Shown: positions 1 to 8,641 of the stretch, piece after piece
Numbering within the stretch: position 1 is the stretch's first letter
Layout: the number at the start of each line of letters is the position of its first letter
Assembly: GCF_000588875.1 (NCBI RefSeq)
Contig: NZ_JEMV01000008.1
Coordinates: forward strand, 53,502-109,474
Direction: 5' to 3'
Source: Sphingobium sp. Ant17
GTDB lineage: Bacteria > Pseudomonadota > Alphaproteobacteria > Sphingomonadales > Sphingomonadaceae
DNA: 55,973 bases
Made by a program: the position numbers and the translations under genes
The notes under the pieces: model-generated
What the model saw: the letters and a program-made list of their open reading frames with translations, nothing else
Databases searched by the model: none
What the model was told of the DNA's origin: nothing

Positions 1-186
1 CACCCAATCCCGCACGATCTGCAGGGTCACTCCGCCGATGCGCGCGGCATCGCTGCGGTTCGCGCCATCATAGATTTCCGCCAAAGCTAGCAGTCGGCGT
101 CCCTGGTTCGCGCTCTTTGTCGTCCGCGCCAGTCGCCTCAAGCCCGCTGCATCAAAGTCGTCTCGCAATCCAATCGCTGCACCCAT
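1..186 (-). CDS. IS630-family transposase, N-terminal part (cut by window edge)
   Basis: Reading leftward from an ATG at 186 gives 62 codons with no stop before the window edge. The protein starts MGAAIGLRDDFD and continues with an Arg-rich helix and a helix-turn-helix (LLALAEIYDGANRSDAARIGG, then VTLQIVRDWV). This is the typical N-terminal DNA-binding part of IS630-type transposases of sphingomonads. The catalytic DDE domain would lie to the left of the window, so it cannot be judged whether the element is intact. The right end of the element should fall in the 187-284 gap; the stretch around 236-258 (GGGAATCCCCCACGTGAGTC) is a candidate terminal repeat, but the other end is not visible for comparison. 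Confidence 0.75.
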   Translation of the reverse strand, partial: MGAAIGLRDDFDAAGLRRLARTTKSANQGRRLLALAEIYDGANRSDAARIGGVTLQIVRDWV

Positions 187-284
187 GACAATGCCCTCCA
201 ACCCGAAGACATAGATTCATAGTTTCGCCGCTTTGGGAATCCCCCACGTGAGTCAGCATCACGGACGGATGGTATTACGCCGCA

Positions 285-1457
285 TCAGCGCTCGATGCAC
301 ATCGCCACGCCCATGCCGCCACCGATGCACAGGGTCGCGAGACCCTTTTTCGCATCGCGCTTGGCCATTTCGTAAAGCAACGTCGTCAGCACCCGCGCGC
401 CCGAAGCGCCGATCGGATGGCCGATGGCGATCGCGCCGCCATTGACGTTGACTTTCTCCGCATCCCAACCCAGTTCCTGGCCGACCGACAGCGCCTGCGC
501 CGCAAAAGCCTCATTGGCTTCGATCAGGTCGAGATCGGCGACGGACCAGCCTGCCTTCTCCAGCGCCTTGCGGCTGGCCGGGGCCGGGCCGATGCCCATG
601 ATCGAGGGATCGACGCCGCAGGTCGCAAAACCGGCGATCCGGCCCAGGATGGTCGCGTCGCGCTTGGCGGCGGCATCAGCGGTCATCAGCACCAGCGCAG
701 CAGCGCCATCATTGAGGCCGCTCGCATTGCCTGCGGTCACGCTGCCGTCCTTCTTGAAGGCCGGGCGCAGCGCCTGCATGCCTTCGATCGTTGCTCCCGC
801 GCGGATATATTCGTCGGCATCGACGATCGTGTCGCCCTTGCGACCCTTGATCGTGATCGGCACGATTTCGTCGGCAAAGCGACCCGAAGCGCGCGCGGCT
901 TCCGCCTTGTTCTGGCTGGCGACGGCGAAGGCGTCCTGCGCTTCCCGGCTGATCTGATATTTCTCCGCCAGGTTTTCGGCAGTGATGCCCATATGATAAT
1001 TGTTGAAGGCATCGGTCAGGCCGTCGTGAATCATGGTGTCGATTAGGCTGACATTACCCATCTTGCTGCCGCCACGCAGATATTGCGCATGCGGGGCTAG
1101 CGACATGCTTTCCTGTCCACCCGCGACCATGATGTTCGCGTCGCCCGCGCGGATCGCCTGCGCCGCCAGCGCCACCGCGCGCAGGCCGGAACCGCACAAC
1201 TGGTTGATGCCGATGGCGGTCCGCTCGACCGGGATGCCCGCATTGACGGCGGCCTGACGCGCCGGGTTCTGGCCCTGGCCTGCGCTCAGCACTTGGCCCA
1301 GGATAACTTCGTCCACTTCCTCCGGCGCGACACCGGCCTGCGCCAGGGCGGCGAGGATCGCCTGGCGACCCAGTTCATGCGCGGGAGTCGATCCGAAAGC
1401 GCCCATGAAGCTGCCGACGGCGGTGCGCTTCGCGGCTGTAATCACGATGTCTGACAA
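285..1457 (-). CDS. phaA: Acetyl-CoA C-acetyltransferase (thiolase, PhaA/AtoB type)
   Basis: This 390-residue protein is a full-length biosynthetic-type thiolase, which condenses two acetyl-CoA to acetoacetyl-CoA in the cytoplasm. The nucleophilic Cys is at about residue 88 ([12 protein letters not shown]), the His base is in [16 protein letters not shown], and the second catalytic Cys is in the C-terminal LCIGGGMG motif. It lies 48 bases downstream of the PHA-synthase-like gene on the same strand, and the PHA regulator phaR is divergent from that pair. The context suggests a role in polyhydroxybutyrate synthesis or re-oxidation, although the same enzyme also serves ketone-body and fatty-acid metabolism. 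The family assignment is very secure; the symbol phaA rests on context. Confidence 0.93.
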   Translation of the reverse strand: MSDIVITAAKRTAVGSFMGAFGSTPAHELGRQAILAALAQAGVAPEEVDEVILGQVLSAGQGQNPARQAAVNAGIPVERTAIGINQLCGSGLRAVALAAQAIRAGDANIMVAGGQESMSLAPHAQYLRGGSKMGNVSLIDTMIHDGLTDAFNNYHMGITAENLAEKYQISREAQDAFAVASQNKAEAARASGRFADEIVPITIKGRKGDTIVDADEYIRAGATIEGMQALRPAFKKDGSVTAGNASGLNDGAAALVLMTADAAAKRDATILGRIAGFATCGVDPSIMGIGPAPASRKALEKAGWSVADLDLIEANEAFAAQALSVGQELGWDAEKVNVNGGAIAIGHPIGASGARVLTTLLYEMAKRDAKKGLATLCIGGGMGVAMCIER

Positions 1458-1505
1458 AGGCTGATCCTCTAATGACAGGGGTTGTTTTCGCCCGCGCCCA
1501 TAGCA

Positions 1506-2594
1506 TCATCCGCCATGGCTGGAAAGCCAATCGGACAGCGGATCCCACAGCAATGGGCGTGCCCGGCCGCCCACAACCATGCCGACATGGCCCAGTGCGA
1601 GGCTGCGTTGTTCGGCCAGATTAGGGGCGGCGGCGGCGGGCACGATGCGGTCGGTGGTCGAGCGGATCGAGAGGCTGGGGCAGGGCAGGGCTTTGGGATT
1701 GATCATCTGACCGCCTACCGACCATCGCCCTTCGCCGGTCGCATTGCCGGCATAAAGATCATCGAACAGGTCGCGGGCCGCCGCGAAAGTAAGCGGCGCG
1801 CCTTCATTGGCCCAATCCTCGACCGCCAGGAACGCGCGCGCCGCGTCCGACCCTTCCGCCATATCCGCGAAGGCCGCATATTTCTGAATGGTGCGCTTGG
1901 GATCCATCGCCCAGAAACCCGATTGCAGCACTTCCATCGGTACATAGCCCAAGCGCTCGCACATCGCTTTGGCATTCCGCCACAAAATGCCGATCTCTTG
2001 CCGGTCAGCATCTGCGAAGCCATCGAAAGCCCATGGCGAAGCGATCGCGACCACGGCCGTTACCTCCCGCAGCATTGCCGCAGCAATCGCCAACGTGCCG
2101 CCGAGGCAATAGCCGACCAGAATGGGCGGGCGCGGCAGGCTGGCGAGCAACGGTAGCAAACGTTCCGTCACATGCCCGTCCAGTCCCATCGCCGCATCGC
2201 CGCGCGTTGGCGCGCCCCAATCGACTAGATAGGCGTCATGCCCTGCTGCACAGATATGGCGCAGCATCGACCGGCTTTCCGACAGGTCCAGCACTTGGGG
2301 CGGATTGATCAGCGAGGGGATGAACACCACGGGCGCACGCCCATTTTCAACTCCATAGCGCAGCAATCGAGCGCTTCCCACGGCCGCCACGCAGTCGGGC
2401 GCGGGCGGGGTTGGAGGGCGCTGCGCCTCCTGATAGCGGCGCAGGCCTGTGAACGCGCGGCGGCGCAGTTCAGGATCACCCTCTGTCTCGCGCCATAAAA
2501 TATTGAGAAAAAGGGGTAATGGCCGCGGGCCATGTTGCGGTGCGACATGGCCTTGTGCTACTGCGGTATAAGGTTCTGAGGGAGAGGTTTTCAT
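1506..2594 (-). CDS. PHA-synthase-like alpha/beta hydrolase (PhaC-related, Cys nucleophile)
   Basis: The protein of about 362 residues has an alpha/beta-hydrolase fold. Its nucleophile elbow is GYCLGGT near residue 163, which is the G-x-C-x-G form typical of PHA synthases rather than the serine of lipases. Candidate Asp (STTDRIVP) and His (LGHVGMVVG) partners lie near the C-terminus. The length fits class III PhaC, shorter than the ~580 residues of class I, but no phaE partner is visible. The thiolase gene follows on the same strand and phaR is divergent. The chosen ATG at 2594 overlaps the phaR start codon on the other strand; a further in-frame ATG exists at 2651, inside phaR. Polymerase activity is inferred; a PHA-related hydrolase is the alternative. 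Confidence 0.75.
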   Translation of the reverse strand: MKTSPSEPYTAVAQGHVAPQHGPRPLPLFLNILWRETEGDPELRRRAFTGLRRYQEAQRPPTPPAPDCVAAVGSARLLRYGVENGRAPVVFIPSLINPPQVLDLSESRSMLRHICAAGHDAYLVDWGAPTRGDAAMGLDGHVTERLLPLLASLPRPPILVGYCLGGTLAIAAAMLREVTAVVAIASPWAFDGFADADRQEIGILWRNAKAMCERLGYVPMEVLQSGFWAMDPKRTIQKYAAFADMAEGSDAARAFLAVEDWANEGAPLTFAAARDLFDDLYAGNATGEGRWSVGGQMINPKALPCPSLSIRSTTDRIVPAAAAPNLAEQRSLALGHVGMVVGGRARPLLWDPLSDWLSSHGG

Positions 2595-3174
2595 GTCCAA
2601 ATCTAAGGTGGTCAACGAATCCGATCCGGTGATTATCAAGAAGTACGCCAACCGGCGGCTCTATAATACCGAAACTTCCAGCTATATCACGCTCGACCTA
2701 TTGTCGCAGATGACCCGCGAAGGGCGCGAGTTCACGGTGGTCGATGCCAAGTCGGGCGAGGACATCACCCATAATGTCCTGACCCAGATCATCATGGAAG
2801 AAGAGCAGCGTGGCACCAACATGCTGCCGGTCAACTTCCTGCGCCAGCTTATTTCCATGTATGGCGATTCCATGCAGTCGATGGTGCCGCAATATCTGGA
2901 ATCCTCGATGGATGCCTTCCGCAAGAACCAGCAGCAATTTCAGGAAGCTATGAAGGGTGCCTTTGGCGGCGGCCCGCTGGCTGAGATCGCCAAGCGCAAT
3001 CTGCAGATGTTTGAAGCGGCCGCCACTGCCTTTGGCAATGGCGTGCCGGGCATTCCGGGCGTTCCCGGTGCGACGCTCGCACCGACCGCGACCGACGGCA
3101 GCAAAGATGACGAGATTGCTGCGCTCAAGGCGCAACTGGCGGCGTTAAACGCGAAGATCGACAAGTTGAGCTGA
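2593..3174 (+). CDS. phaR: Polyhydroxyalkanoate synthesis repressor PhaR
   Basis: The 193-residue protein carries the PHB accumulation regulator DNA-binding domain near its N-terminus (IIKKYANRRLYNTETSSYI, then a region ending IIMEEEQRG). It is followed by the PHB-binding region and a C-terminal coiled segment (DEIAALKAQLAALNAKIDKL). Members of this family bind both DNA and nascent PHA granules and repress phasin and PHA genes until polymer is available. The start is supported by a GGGAGAGG Shine-Dalgarno stretch a few bases upstream. It sits head-to-head with the PHA-synthase-like gene, so both promoters must lie inside the neighbouring coding sequence or be very compact. Confidence 0.93.
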   Translation: MSKSKVVNESDPVIIKKYANRRLYNTETSSYITLDLLSQMTREGREFTVVDAKSGEDITHNVLTQIIMEEEQRGTNMLPVNFLRQLISMYGDSMQSMVPQYLESSMDAFRKNQQQFQEAMKGAFGGGPLAEIAKRNLQMFEAAATAFGNGVPGIPGVPGATLAPTATDGSKDDEIAALKAQLAALNAKIDKLS

Positions 3175-3195
3175 ACGAGAGGGTTGGACGGGACC

Positions 3196-3537
3196 ATGGC
3201 GAAGGCGGATCGGTTGGAGCGGCTCGACGTTCGCCGCGAGGAACTGGAACTTGCCTATCGCGAGGCACTGATCGCCGCGCTTCAGACGACCGCCAGCGGC
3301 AAATGGGGCCTGTTCGATCATCAGAAGGACAAGGCGGCGCGGGCCAAGACGGCACCGATCGTGGCCGACCTTTGCGACACCGCCGACGAGATAGGCGATC
3401 TGCGCGCCACATTGGGGTTAGAGCCGTTCGCCCTACACCAGGATTTCATGGCTGCGCGTGGACCTGTATCGTCGGACGCCGTCGGCGAACCCAAACAGGC
3501 ACGCGCCTGGCTTGATCGGCTGGGCGTCGCCGCCTGA
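3196..3537 (+). CDS. Conserved hypothetical small protein
   Basis: This protein of about 113 residues is charged and mainly helical by appearance (RLERLDVRREELELAYREAL), with no signal peptide, membrane segment or recognisable catalytic motif. I do not recognise the family. It follows phaR by about 20 bases on the same strand, so co-transcription is likely. ATG at 3196 was preferred over an in-frame TTG at 3184 because GAGAGGG lies upstream at a usable distance. GC content and codon use look like the neighbours, so it is probably a real gene. Confidence 0.6.
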   Translation: MAKADRLERLDVRREELELAYREALIAALQTTASGKWGLFDHQKDKAARAKTAPIVADLCDTADEIGDLRATLGLEPFALHQDFMAARGPVSSDAVGEPKQARAWLDRLGVAA

Positions 3538-3627
3538 CTCTATCGCCATGCTCAGGGGTCGACAGGCGTAGCGCGCTTGCCCTATGGCGCGCCATTCCTT
3601 TCCGTTTCTAGCCTAAGGCCCGACCCC

Positions 3628-5154
3628 GTGAAGCACGCCCTTTCCGTCACCCGCGAACAGGATTTTTCCGCTTGGTATCAGGCCGTCATCACCGAGGCCG
3701 ACCTGGCCGAGGAAAGCGGCGTGCGCGGCTGCATGGTCATCCGGCCATGGGGCTATGGCATCTGGGAACGCATCCAGAAATTGCTGGACGAACGGATCAA
3801 GGCGACGGGCCACGAAAATTGCTATTTTCCGCTGTTCATTCCGCTCTCCTATTTCGAGAAGGAAGCCGAGCATGTGGACGGCTTCGCCAAGGAAATGGCG
3901 GTCGTCACGCATCACCGGCTGATCCAGAAGGACGGCAAGCTGGTGCCCGATCCCGATGCAAAGCTGGAAGAGCCGCTGGTCGTGCGCCCTACGTCGGAAA
4001 CGGTGATCGGTGCGGCGTTCAGCCGCTGGGTCCAGTCGTGGCGCGATTTGCCCGTGCTTATCAACCAGTGGGCCAATGTCGTGCGCTGGGAAATGCGCAC
4101 CCGCATGTTCCTGCGCACCACCGAGTTTCTCTGGCAGGAGGGGCATACGGCGCACGCCAGCGTGGATGAGGCGCTGGAAGAAACGATGAAGATGCTCGAA
4201 GTCTATCGTAGCTTCGCCGAGGAATGCGTCGCCATGCCGGTGATCGCGGGTGAGAAGCCCGAAAATGAGCGTTTCCCCGGCGCGGTTGCCACCTATTCGA
4301 TCGAAGCGATGATGCAGGATGGCAAGGCGCTTCAGGCCGGCACCTCGCATTTCCTGGGCACGACCTTTTCTGCGGCGCAGAATATCAAGTTTCAAAATGC
4401 CGAAGGGCAGCAGGAACTGGCCCAGACCACCAGCTGGGGCATGTCGACGCGGATGATCGGTGGCCTTATCATGGTCCATGGCGACGATGATGGACTGCGC
4501 GTGCCGCCGCGCGTCGCGCCCTATCAGATCGTTGTCGTGCCGATGCTGCGCGACAATGACGAAGATGCGGCCATCGTTGATTATTGCACCGATCTGGTCG
4601 GCCAGTTGAACGCGCTCGACCTCTTTCGTGAGCCGGTTCGTGCGTTGCTCGACAAGCGTCCGGCCAAGGCCGCGACCAAGCGCTGGGGCTGGGTCAAGAA
4701 GGGCGCGCCGATCGTCATCGAAGTGGGCGGGCGCGATGTGGCGGGCGGCAATGTCTCGGTCATTCGCCGCGATCGGCTCTATCGCGAAGATGGCAAGCTC
4801 GACAGCCAGATCGTGGCGAAGGGGGACTTCGTCGCCGGTGCCACCACCATGCTGGCCGACATTCAGCAAGCGTTGTTCGCCGATGCCAAGGGACGGCTCG
4901 ACGGCAATATCGATCGCTCGATCAGTTCGTTGGACGCGCTCAAGGCCTATTTCGATGCCAGCGCCAAGCCGGGCTGGGCGCTGGTGCAGTGGAGCAAGCC
5001 AACCGGCGATGCGCTCGACAAGGTGGTGCAGTGGCTCAAGGGCGAGAAGCTGACGCTGCGCAACATACCGAGCGATGCGCAGGCAGCGGATGGCGCGTGC
5101 ATCTTCACGGGCAACACGGCCGTCGAACGCGTGCTCGTCGGTCGCTCTTACTAA
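3628..5154 (+). CDS. proS: Prolyl-tRNA synthetase
   Basis: The protein charges tRNA-Pro with proline. Class II synthetase motifs are visible: the motif 2 loop around RWEMRTRMFLRTTEFLWQEG, the RPTSETVI segment, and the C-terminal anticodon-binding domain after VAPYQIVVVPM. Length (508 residues) and sequence resemble the shorter archaeal/eukaryotic-like ProRS found in some bacteria, which lacks the editing insertion of the E. coli type. I chose the GTG at 3628 (protein starting MKHALSVTREQDF) because an AAGG ribosome-binding stretch lies about 10 bases upstream; an in-frame TTG at 3577 would add 17 poorly protein-like residues. Confidence 0.93.
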   Translation: MKHALSVTREQDFSAWYQAVITEADLAEESGVRGCMVIRPWGYGIWERIQKLLDERIKATGHENCYFPLFIPLSYFEKEAEHVDGFAKEMAVVTHHRLIQKDGKLVPDPDAKLEEPLVVRPTSETVIGAAFSRWVQSWRDLPVLINQWANVVRWEMRTRMFLRTTEFLWQEGHTAHASVDEALEETMKMLEVYRSFAEECVAMPVIAGEKPENERFPGAVATYSIEAMMQDGKALQAGTSHFLGTTFSAAQNIKFQNAEGQQELAQTTSWGMSTRMIGGLIMVHGDDDGLRVPPRVAPYQIVVVPMLRDNDEDAAIVDYCTDLVGQLNALDLFREPVRALLDKRPAKAATKRWGWVKKGAPIVIEVGGRDVAGGNVSVIRRDRLYREDGKLDSQIVAKGDFVAGATTMLADIQQALFADAKGRLDGNIDRSISSLDALKAYFDASAKPGWALVQWSKPTGDALDKVVQWLKGEKLTLRNIPSDAQAADGACIFTGNTAVERVLVGRSY

Positions 5155-5163
5155 GCGGCCCCG

Positions 5164-5553
5164 TCAGGCGAGAGTGAGGTAAATCTCCGCCTCGATCAGC
5201 CAGTCTTCGCCGCTTTGCCGCCATTTGGCGGTATAGACCCCCGATGCCTTTAGTTCTCCGGTCGCGGCGAGAACGCCCTGCCAGTGGCCATGCTCCATCG
5301 CGATCGGCTCGACAGTCGATGCCGTAATGCTGTCCGGCGTTCGGGTGTAAACGAGGCGCTCTGCTGCTGCAAACTCGCGCCGCCACGCCAGCATCTGCGC
5401 CTTGCGACCCGCGAGAACGGCACTATCCGTCCCCGTCACAAGAATCGCGTCTCGTGCCAGCAGCATTTCGATCGTGCGCAGGTCGGTTTGCGCCAGCGCG
5501 CGGTTGAAGCTGGCACGGCGCAGGCGGATGGCGAGGTCGGGGGGCGTGGTCAT
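5164..5553 (-). CDS. NTF2-like / DUF4440 domain protein
   Basis: This 129-residue protein has the size and pattern of the SnoaL/NTF2-like cone fold: an N-terminal helix pair (FNRALAQTDLRTIEMLLARDAIL), then strands ending in a Trp-rich segment (GVYTAKWRQSGEDWLIEAEIYLTL). Members of the DUF4440 group include binding proteins and small enzymes, so no substrate can be named. There is no signal peptide. It is convergent with proS, whose stop lies only ten bases away, and the next gene in its own direction upstream is separate. Confidence 0.75.
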   Translation of the reverse strand: MTTPPDLAIRLRRASFNRALAQTDLRTIEMLLARDAILVTGTDSAVLAGRKAQMLAWRREFAAAERLVYTRTPDSITASTVEPIAMEHGHWQGVLAATGELKASGVYTAKWRQSGEDWLIEAEIYLTLA

Positions 5554-5604
5554 TGGCGGCGTTCGTAGGTCTTGGCTTCAGCGGATGCAAATGGAAGCCG
5601 AACG

Positions 5605-7908
5605 TCAGGCCGCCATCCTGTCACCCGAAAGCTTTTCGAGTAGCGCCGCGACTTGGCCGGCCGGGATCGGCCGACTGAAGAAATAGCCCTGGATCTGATT
5701 GCACCCTTCGGCGCGCAATATCTCCAGTTGCTCGCTACTTTCCACACCTTCGGCTGTGGTTTCGATGCCCAGCGCGTCGGCCAGCGTGGTGATGGCGCGA
5801 ATGATCGCGGTCGCGCCGTCATGCGCCAACAGATCGACGATGAAGCTGCGATCGATCTTCAACTTGTCGAAGGGGAAGCTGCGCAAATAGCTGAGCGACG
5901 AATAGCCCGTGCCGAAATCATCAAGCGCGATCCGCACCCCCAGCGCGCGCAGCGAATGGAGCGAGCCGAGCGTAGCTTCGACATTGTCGATGAACAGGCT
6001 TTCGGTGATTTCCAGTTCCAGCCGTTGCGGTGCCAGGCCCGACCGCGCCAGCGCCTGCAACACGATGCTGTTCAGCGTGGCACTGCGGAACTGCACCGGC
6101 GAGATATTGACGGCGATGCGGATGTCGTCGGCCCAGGTTGCAGCGATGCGGCAGGCTTCGTGCAACGCCCATTCGCCGATCGGGACGATGAGGCCGGTTT
6201 CCTCGGCCAGCGGGATGAACTGGACGGGCGATACCATGCCACGTTCGGGATGGTTCCAACGCAATAGCGCTTCGAACGCCGTCACGCGGTTCTGCGACAG
6301 GCCGAACAGGGGTTGGAAATACAGTTCCAGCTCGCCTTTGCGCAGCGCGTCATGCAGGTCGATTTCCATCGCCCGGCGTGTCTGTGCTTCAGCGTCCATC
6401 GCGCTTTCAAAGAAGCGATGGCTACCCTTGCCATCATCCTTGGCACGATGTAGCGCGAGGTCGGCATTTTTAAGCAATTCGGTCGCGTCCCGGCCATCTT
6501 GCGGCGCGAACACGATGCCGATGCTGGTGCCGGTGACGATTCGATGGCCGTTCACGTCGAACGGTTGCGCCAGTGCTTTGACCAGCGCGCGACCGATCTG
6601 ATCGGCGTTGCCATTGCCATCGGGCATGATGATGGCAAACTCGTCTCCGCCCAGTCGCGCGACAAGGCCCTGCGGGCAGGTTTCACTCAGCCGCGCGGCG
6701 ACCTCGCAAAGCAACGCATCGCCGGTCGGATGGCCCAGCGTGTCGTTCACCGACTTGAAATTGTCGAGGTCGAGGCAGAAGAGCGCAAAGTTCGCGTTGC
6801 CATGACGGCTCAGTGTCAGTGCAATCTGTTCGCGCAGCAAGGTTCGGTTGGGCAGGCCGGTCAGCGGATCGTGGAAGGCCATATGGGCAATCTGCCGTTC
6901 ACGTTCTTCCACCGCGTTAACCATGCGATTGAAGCTGCGCGCCAGCCGGCCGATTTCGTCACGGGTCTGAACCGCCACTTGGGCATGCTGACCTGCGCTG
7001 ACTTTCCGCGCGGCCGCCTCCAGCGCGACGATCGGGCGGGCGAGTCGGCGCGATGCGATGAAAGCACCAGTGATAGCCAGCACCGCGCCCAGCGCACCAA
7101 AGCCTAACAAGGCCCATAAAATAGGCGCATAGTCCCGCAACGCGCGCGTCAGGCTATATTCGAGCACCAATATTTGCGGCGCGGATTCGATCAGTGTCGG
7201 CACAGCGCGGGCTTGCATCAGGATGCGTTCGCCATTGCGTGCCATTTCCCTGACCGCTCCGGTGCCAATGTTTGAGCCGGCTTGCGGCAGGATGCGGGGA
7301 CGAAGGTCGATGGAGGAAAGCCGGGCGATCTGCCTGAGGTCGGCTGGTCCCATCGTCCGCGCGAAGATCACCCATCCTGTGAGAACCGGTGCCCGGACCG
7401 GCGAGGCTGCAACCATATAGCTTTGCCCGCCCCACCGGGCGATACCCCGTTCCTGGCCCATGTCCAGTGCATCGAATAACTGGTTCTTCTCCATGGCTGA
7501 CAAGCCCGGCACATGCCCCACAACCGTGCCATCTATGCTGACGAACAGCGCATGTTGTAAATCGAAGCGGCCCTTCAGGCTCTTGAGCGCCGATGTGATT
7601 GTCGGCGCATCGCTCGTGCCGACTGCTTCGCGAAACCCGAAGTCGCTTGCCAGCACGTTGCCGGCCTGGGCCATCTGACCAACCTGCATGGCAGCAATCC
7701 GGTCGAACAGGGCGCTGCCGACGGCCATCTCCCGCCGGATCGATTGTTCGGCATAATTCTCGATCGCCTTGCGCGTGCCATAAAGCGACAACATCGACAC
7801 GCCCAGGAAGAGCACACCGTAGAAGAGGGTCATGCGCAGTGTCAGCGTCGATTGCAGTCGCCAGACGGATCGCCGCCATAGTCGCGTCATGGCATGAAGG
7901 CGGCTCAC
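5605..7908 (-). CDS. Membrane GGDEF-EAL protein with periplasmic sensor and HAMP domain
   Basis: This 767-residue inner-membrane protein probably turns a periplasmic signal into c-di-GMP changes. One membrane helix is near residues 25-45 (MTLFYGVLFLGVSMLSLYG). About 220 periplasmic residues follow, then a second helix near 270-290 (LWALLGFGALGAVLAITGAF) and a HAMP linker. The GGDEF domain has an intact RLGGDEFAIIM. The EAL domain has EALLRWNHP and DDFGTGYSSLSYL, so both synthesis and hydrolysis motifs look intact. The GTG start at 7908 overlaps the stop of the upstream cupredoxin gene (GTGA), implying translational coupling; ATG at 7890 is an alternative. The co-transcribed copper protein suggests a redox, copper or oxygen cue, which is inference. 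Confidence 0.9.
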   Translation of the reverse strand: MSRLHAMTRLWRRSVWRLQSTLTLRMTLFYGVLFLGVSMLSLYGTRKAIENYAEQSIRREMAVGSALFDRIAAMQVGQMAQAGNVLASDFGFREAVGTSDAPTITSALKSLKGRFDLQHALFVSIDGTVVGHVPGLSAMEKNQLFDALDMGQERGIARWGGQSYMVAASPVRAPVLTGWVIFARTMGPADLRQIARLSSIDLRPRILPQAGSNIGTGAVREMARNGERILMQARAVPTLIESAPQILVLEYSLTRALRDYAPILWALLGFGALGAVLAITGAFIASRRLARPIVALEAAARKVSAGQHAQVAVQTRDEIGRLARSFNRMVNAVEERERQIAHMAFHDPLTGLPNRTLLREQIALTLSRHGNANFALFCLDLDNFKSVNDTLGHPTGDALLCEVAARLSETCPQGLVARLGGDEFAIIMPDGNGNADQIGRALVKALAQPFDVNGHRIVTGTSIGIVFAPQDGRDATELLKNADLALHRAKDDGKGSHRFFESAMDAEAQTRRAMEIDLHDALRKGELELYFQPLFGLSQNRVTAFEALLRWNHPERGMVSPVQFIPLAEETGLIVPIGEWALHEACRIAATWADDIRIAVNISPVQFRSATLNSIVLQALARSGLAPQRLELEITESLFIDNVEATLGSLHSLRALGVRIALDDFGTGYSSLSYLRSFPFDKLKIDRSFIVDLLAHDGATAIIRAITTLADALGIETTAEGVESSEQLEILRAEGCNQIQGYFFSRPIPAGQVAALLEKLSGDRMAA

Positions 7909-8519
7909 CGGGCGCTGCGCAGCGTCAACGGAACCGTCTTGCTGGCCGCACCGCTGCCCGGAATGGGGATGTTAAGCACCAGTTCGTTATCCTTGGTGCG
8001 CAGCAAAGGATGCCAGATCGTGACCTTCGCTGTGCCGGTCGCCATTCCCGCAATCCGCGCTGCGCCCGCCGCGTCGCTCTTGGTGGCGAAGGGGGTATCC
8101 ACAACCTTGATGAATCCGGTCATCTGATCGTGGATATTGCACCCCAGCGCCACGGCACCTGCGGTCTTGAACGTATAACTGCGCGTCTCGTCCTGGCCGA
8201 ATAATTTGATCTCGAACTTGGCGGGGCGCGAAAAGGAATAGACGTGATGGCGCACCTTATCCTTGTTGGGGAAGCGCACTGTCGCGCCGACGGGCACGAC
8301 CAGCACATGGGGCACAAAGGCGACATTCTGCTGGATCATGGTGGTGGGCCAGGGAAAGCGGATGGGGCCTGTGGGGATGCCTCCGGCGGGCCGGACGGAA
8401 ACGACGGCATCGCTCACCGGGCGCCCGGCCGCATCGACCAATTTGAGATTGAGGTCGCCAGCAAGGACTGGCGTGGCCGCACAGGACAACAGCATAAGCG
8501 CTAGGCGTGAAATAGGCAT
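7905..8519 (-). CDS. Exported cupredoxin-like protein ('methylamine utilization' type)
   Basis: The 204-residue product begins with a signal peptide (MPISRLALMLLSCAATPVLAG). It has an N-terminal beta domain (LKLVDAAGRPVSDAVVSVRP) and a cupredoxin domain. Plausible type-1 copper ligands are visible: His in VRHHVYSF, and the loop GCNIHDQM giving Cys-x2-His-x2-Met. A periplasmic electron carrier or copper sensor is therefore likely. NCBI-style names for this family mention methylamine utilization, but no mau genes are present here. It is the first gene of a leftward pair with the GGDEF-EAL protein (4-base overlap) and faces the DUF3034/globin pair across a 122-base divergent promoter region. Confidence 0.8.
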   Translation of the reverse strand: MPISRLALMLLSCAATPVLAGDLNLKLVDAAGRPVSDAVVSVRPAGGIPTGPIRFPWPTTMIQQNVAFVPHVLVVPVGATVRFPNKDKVRHHVYSFSRPAKFEIKLFGQDETRSYTFKTAGAVALGCNIHDQMTGFIKVVDTPFATKSDAAGAARIAGMATGTAKVTIWHPLLRTKDNELVLNIPIPGSGAASKTVPLTLRSAR

Positions 8520-8641
8520 AGGCAGGCGTTTAGCGGTAAATATTGAACAATTGCTTATGACCAGACGAAAGGCGCATGCCGATACGCATGCCACTGATCA
8601 CAGCAAATTTTTCTTAACCATCCTGGGCTAATGCGCGGATC
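8520..8641. promoter_or_regulatory. Divergent promoter region of the cupredoxin and DUF3034 units
   Basis: These 122 bases must hold the promoters of both divergent transcripts. The centre is AT-richer than the surroundings. The seven-base word GCATGCC occurs twice, at 8574-8580 and 8586-8592, twelve bases apart, and each contains the palindrome GCATGC. That arrangement could be an operator for a shared regulator, but no regulator gene is adjacent and I cannot name one. Confidence 0.4.

Noticed and set aside
3613..4869. A 418-codon open frame antisense to proS
   Set aside because: proS is complete on the plus strand and the antisense product has no recognisable domain.
7905..8519. Cupredoxin gene considered as part of a methylamine dehydrogenase cluster
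   Set aside because: No mau structural or maturation genes are present; only the database-style family name suggests it.
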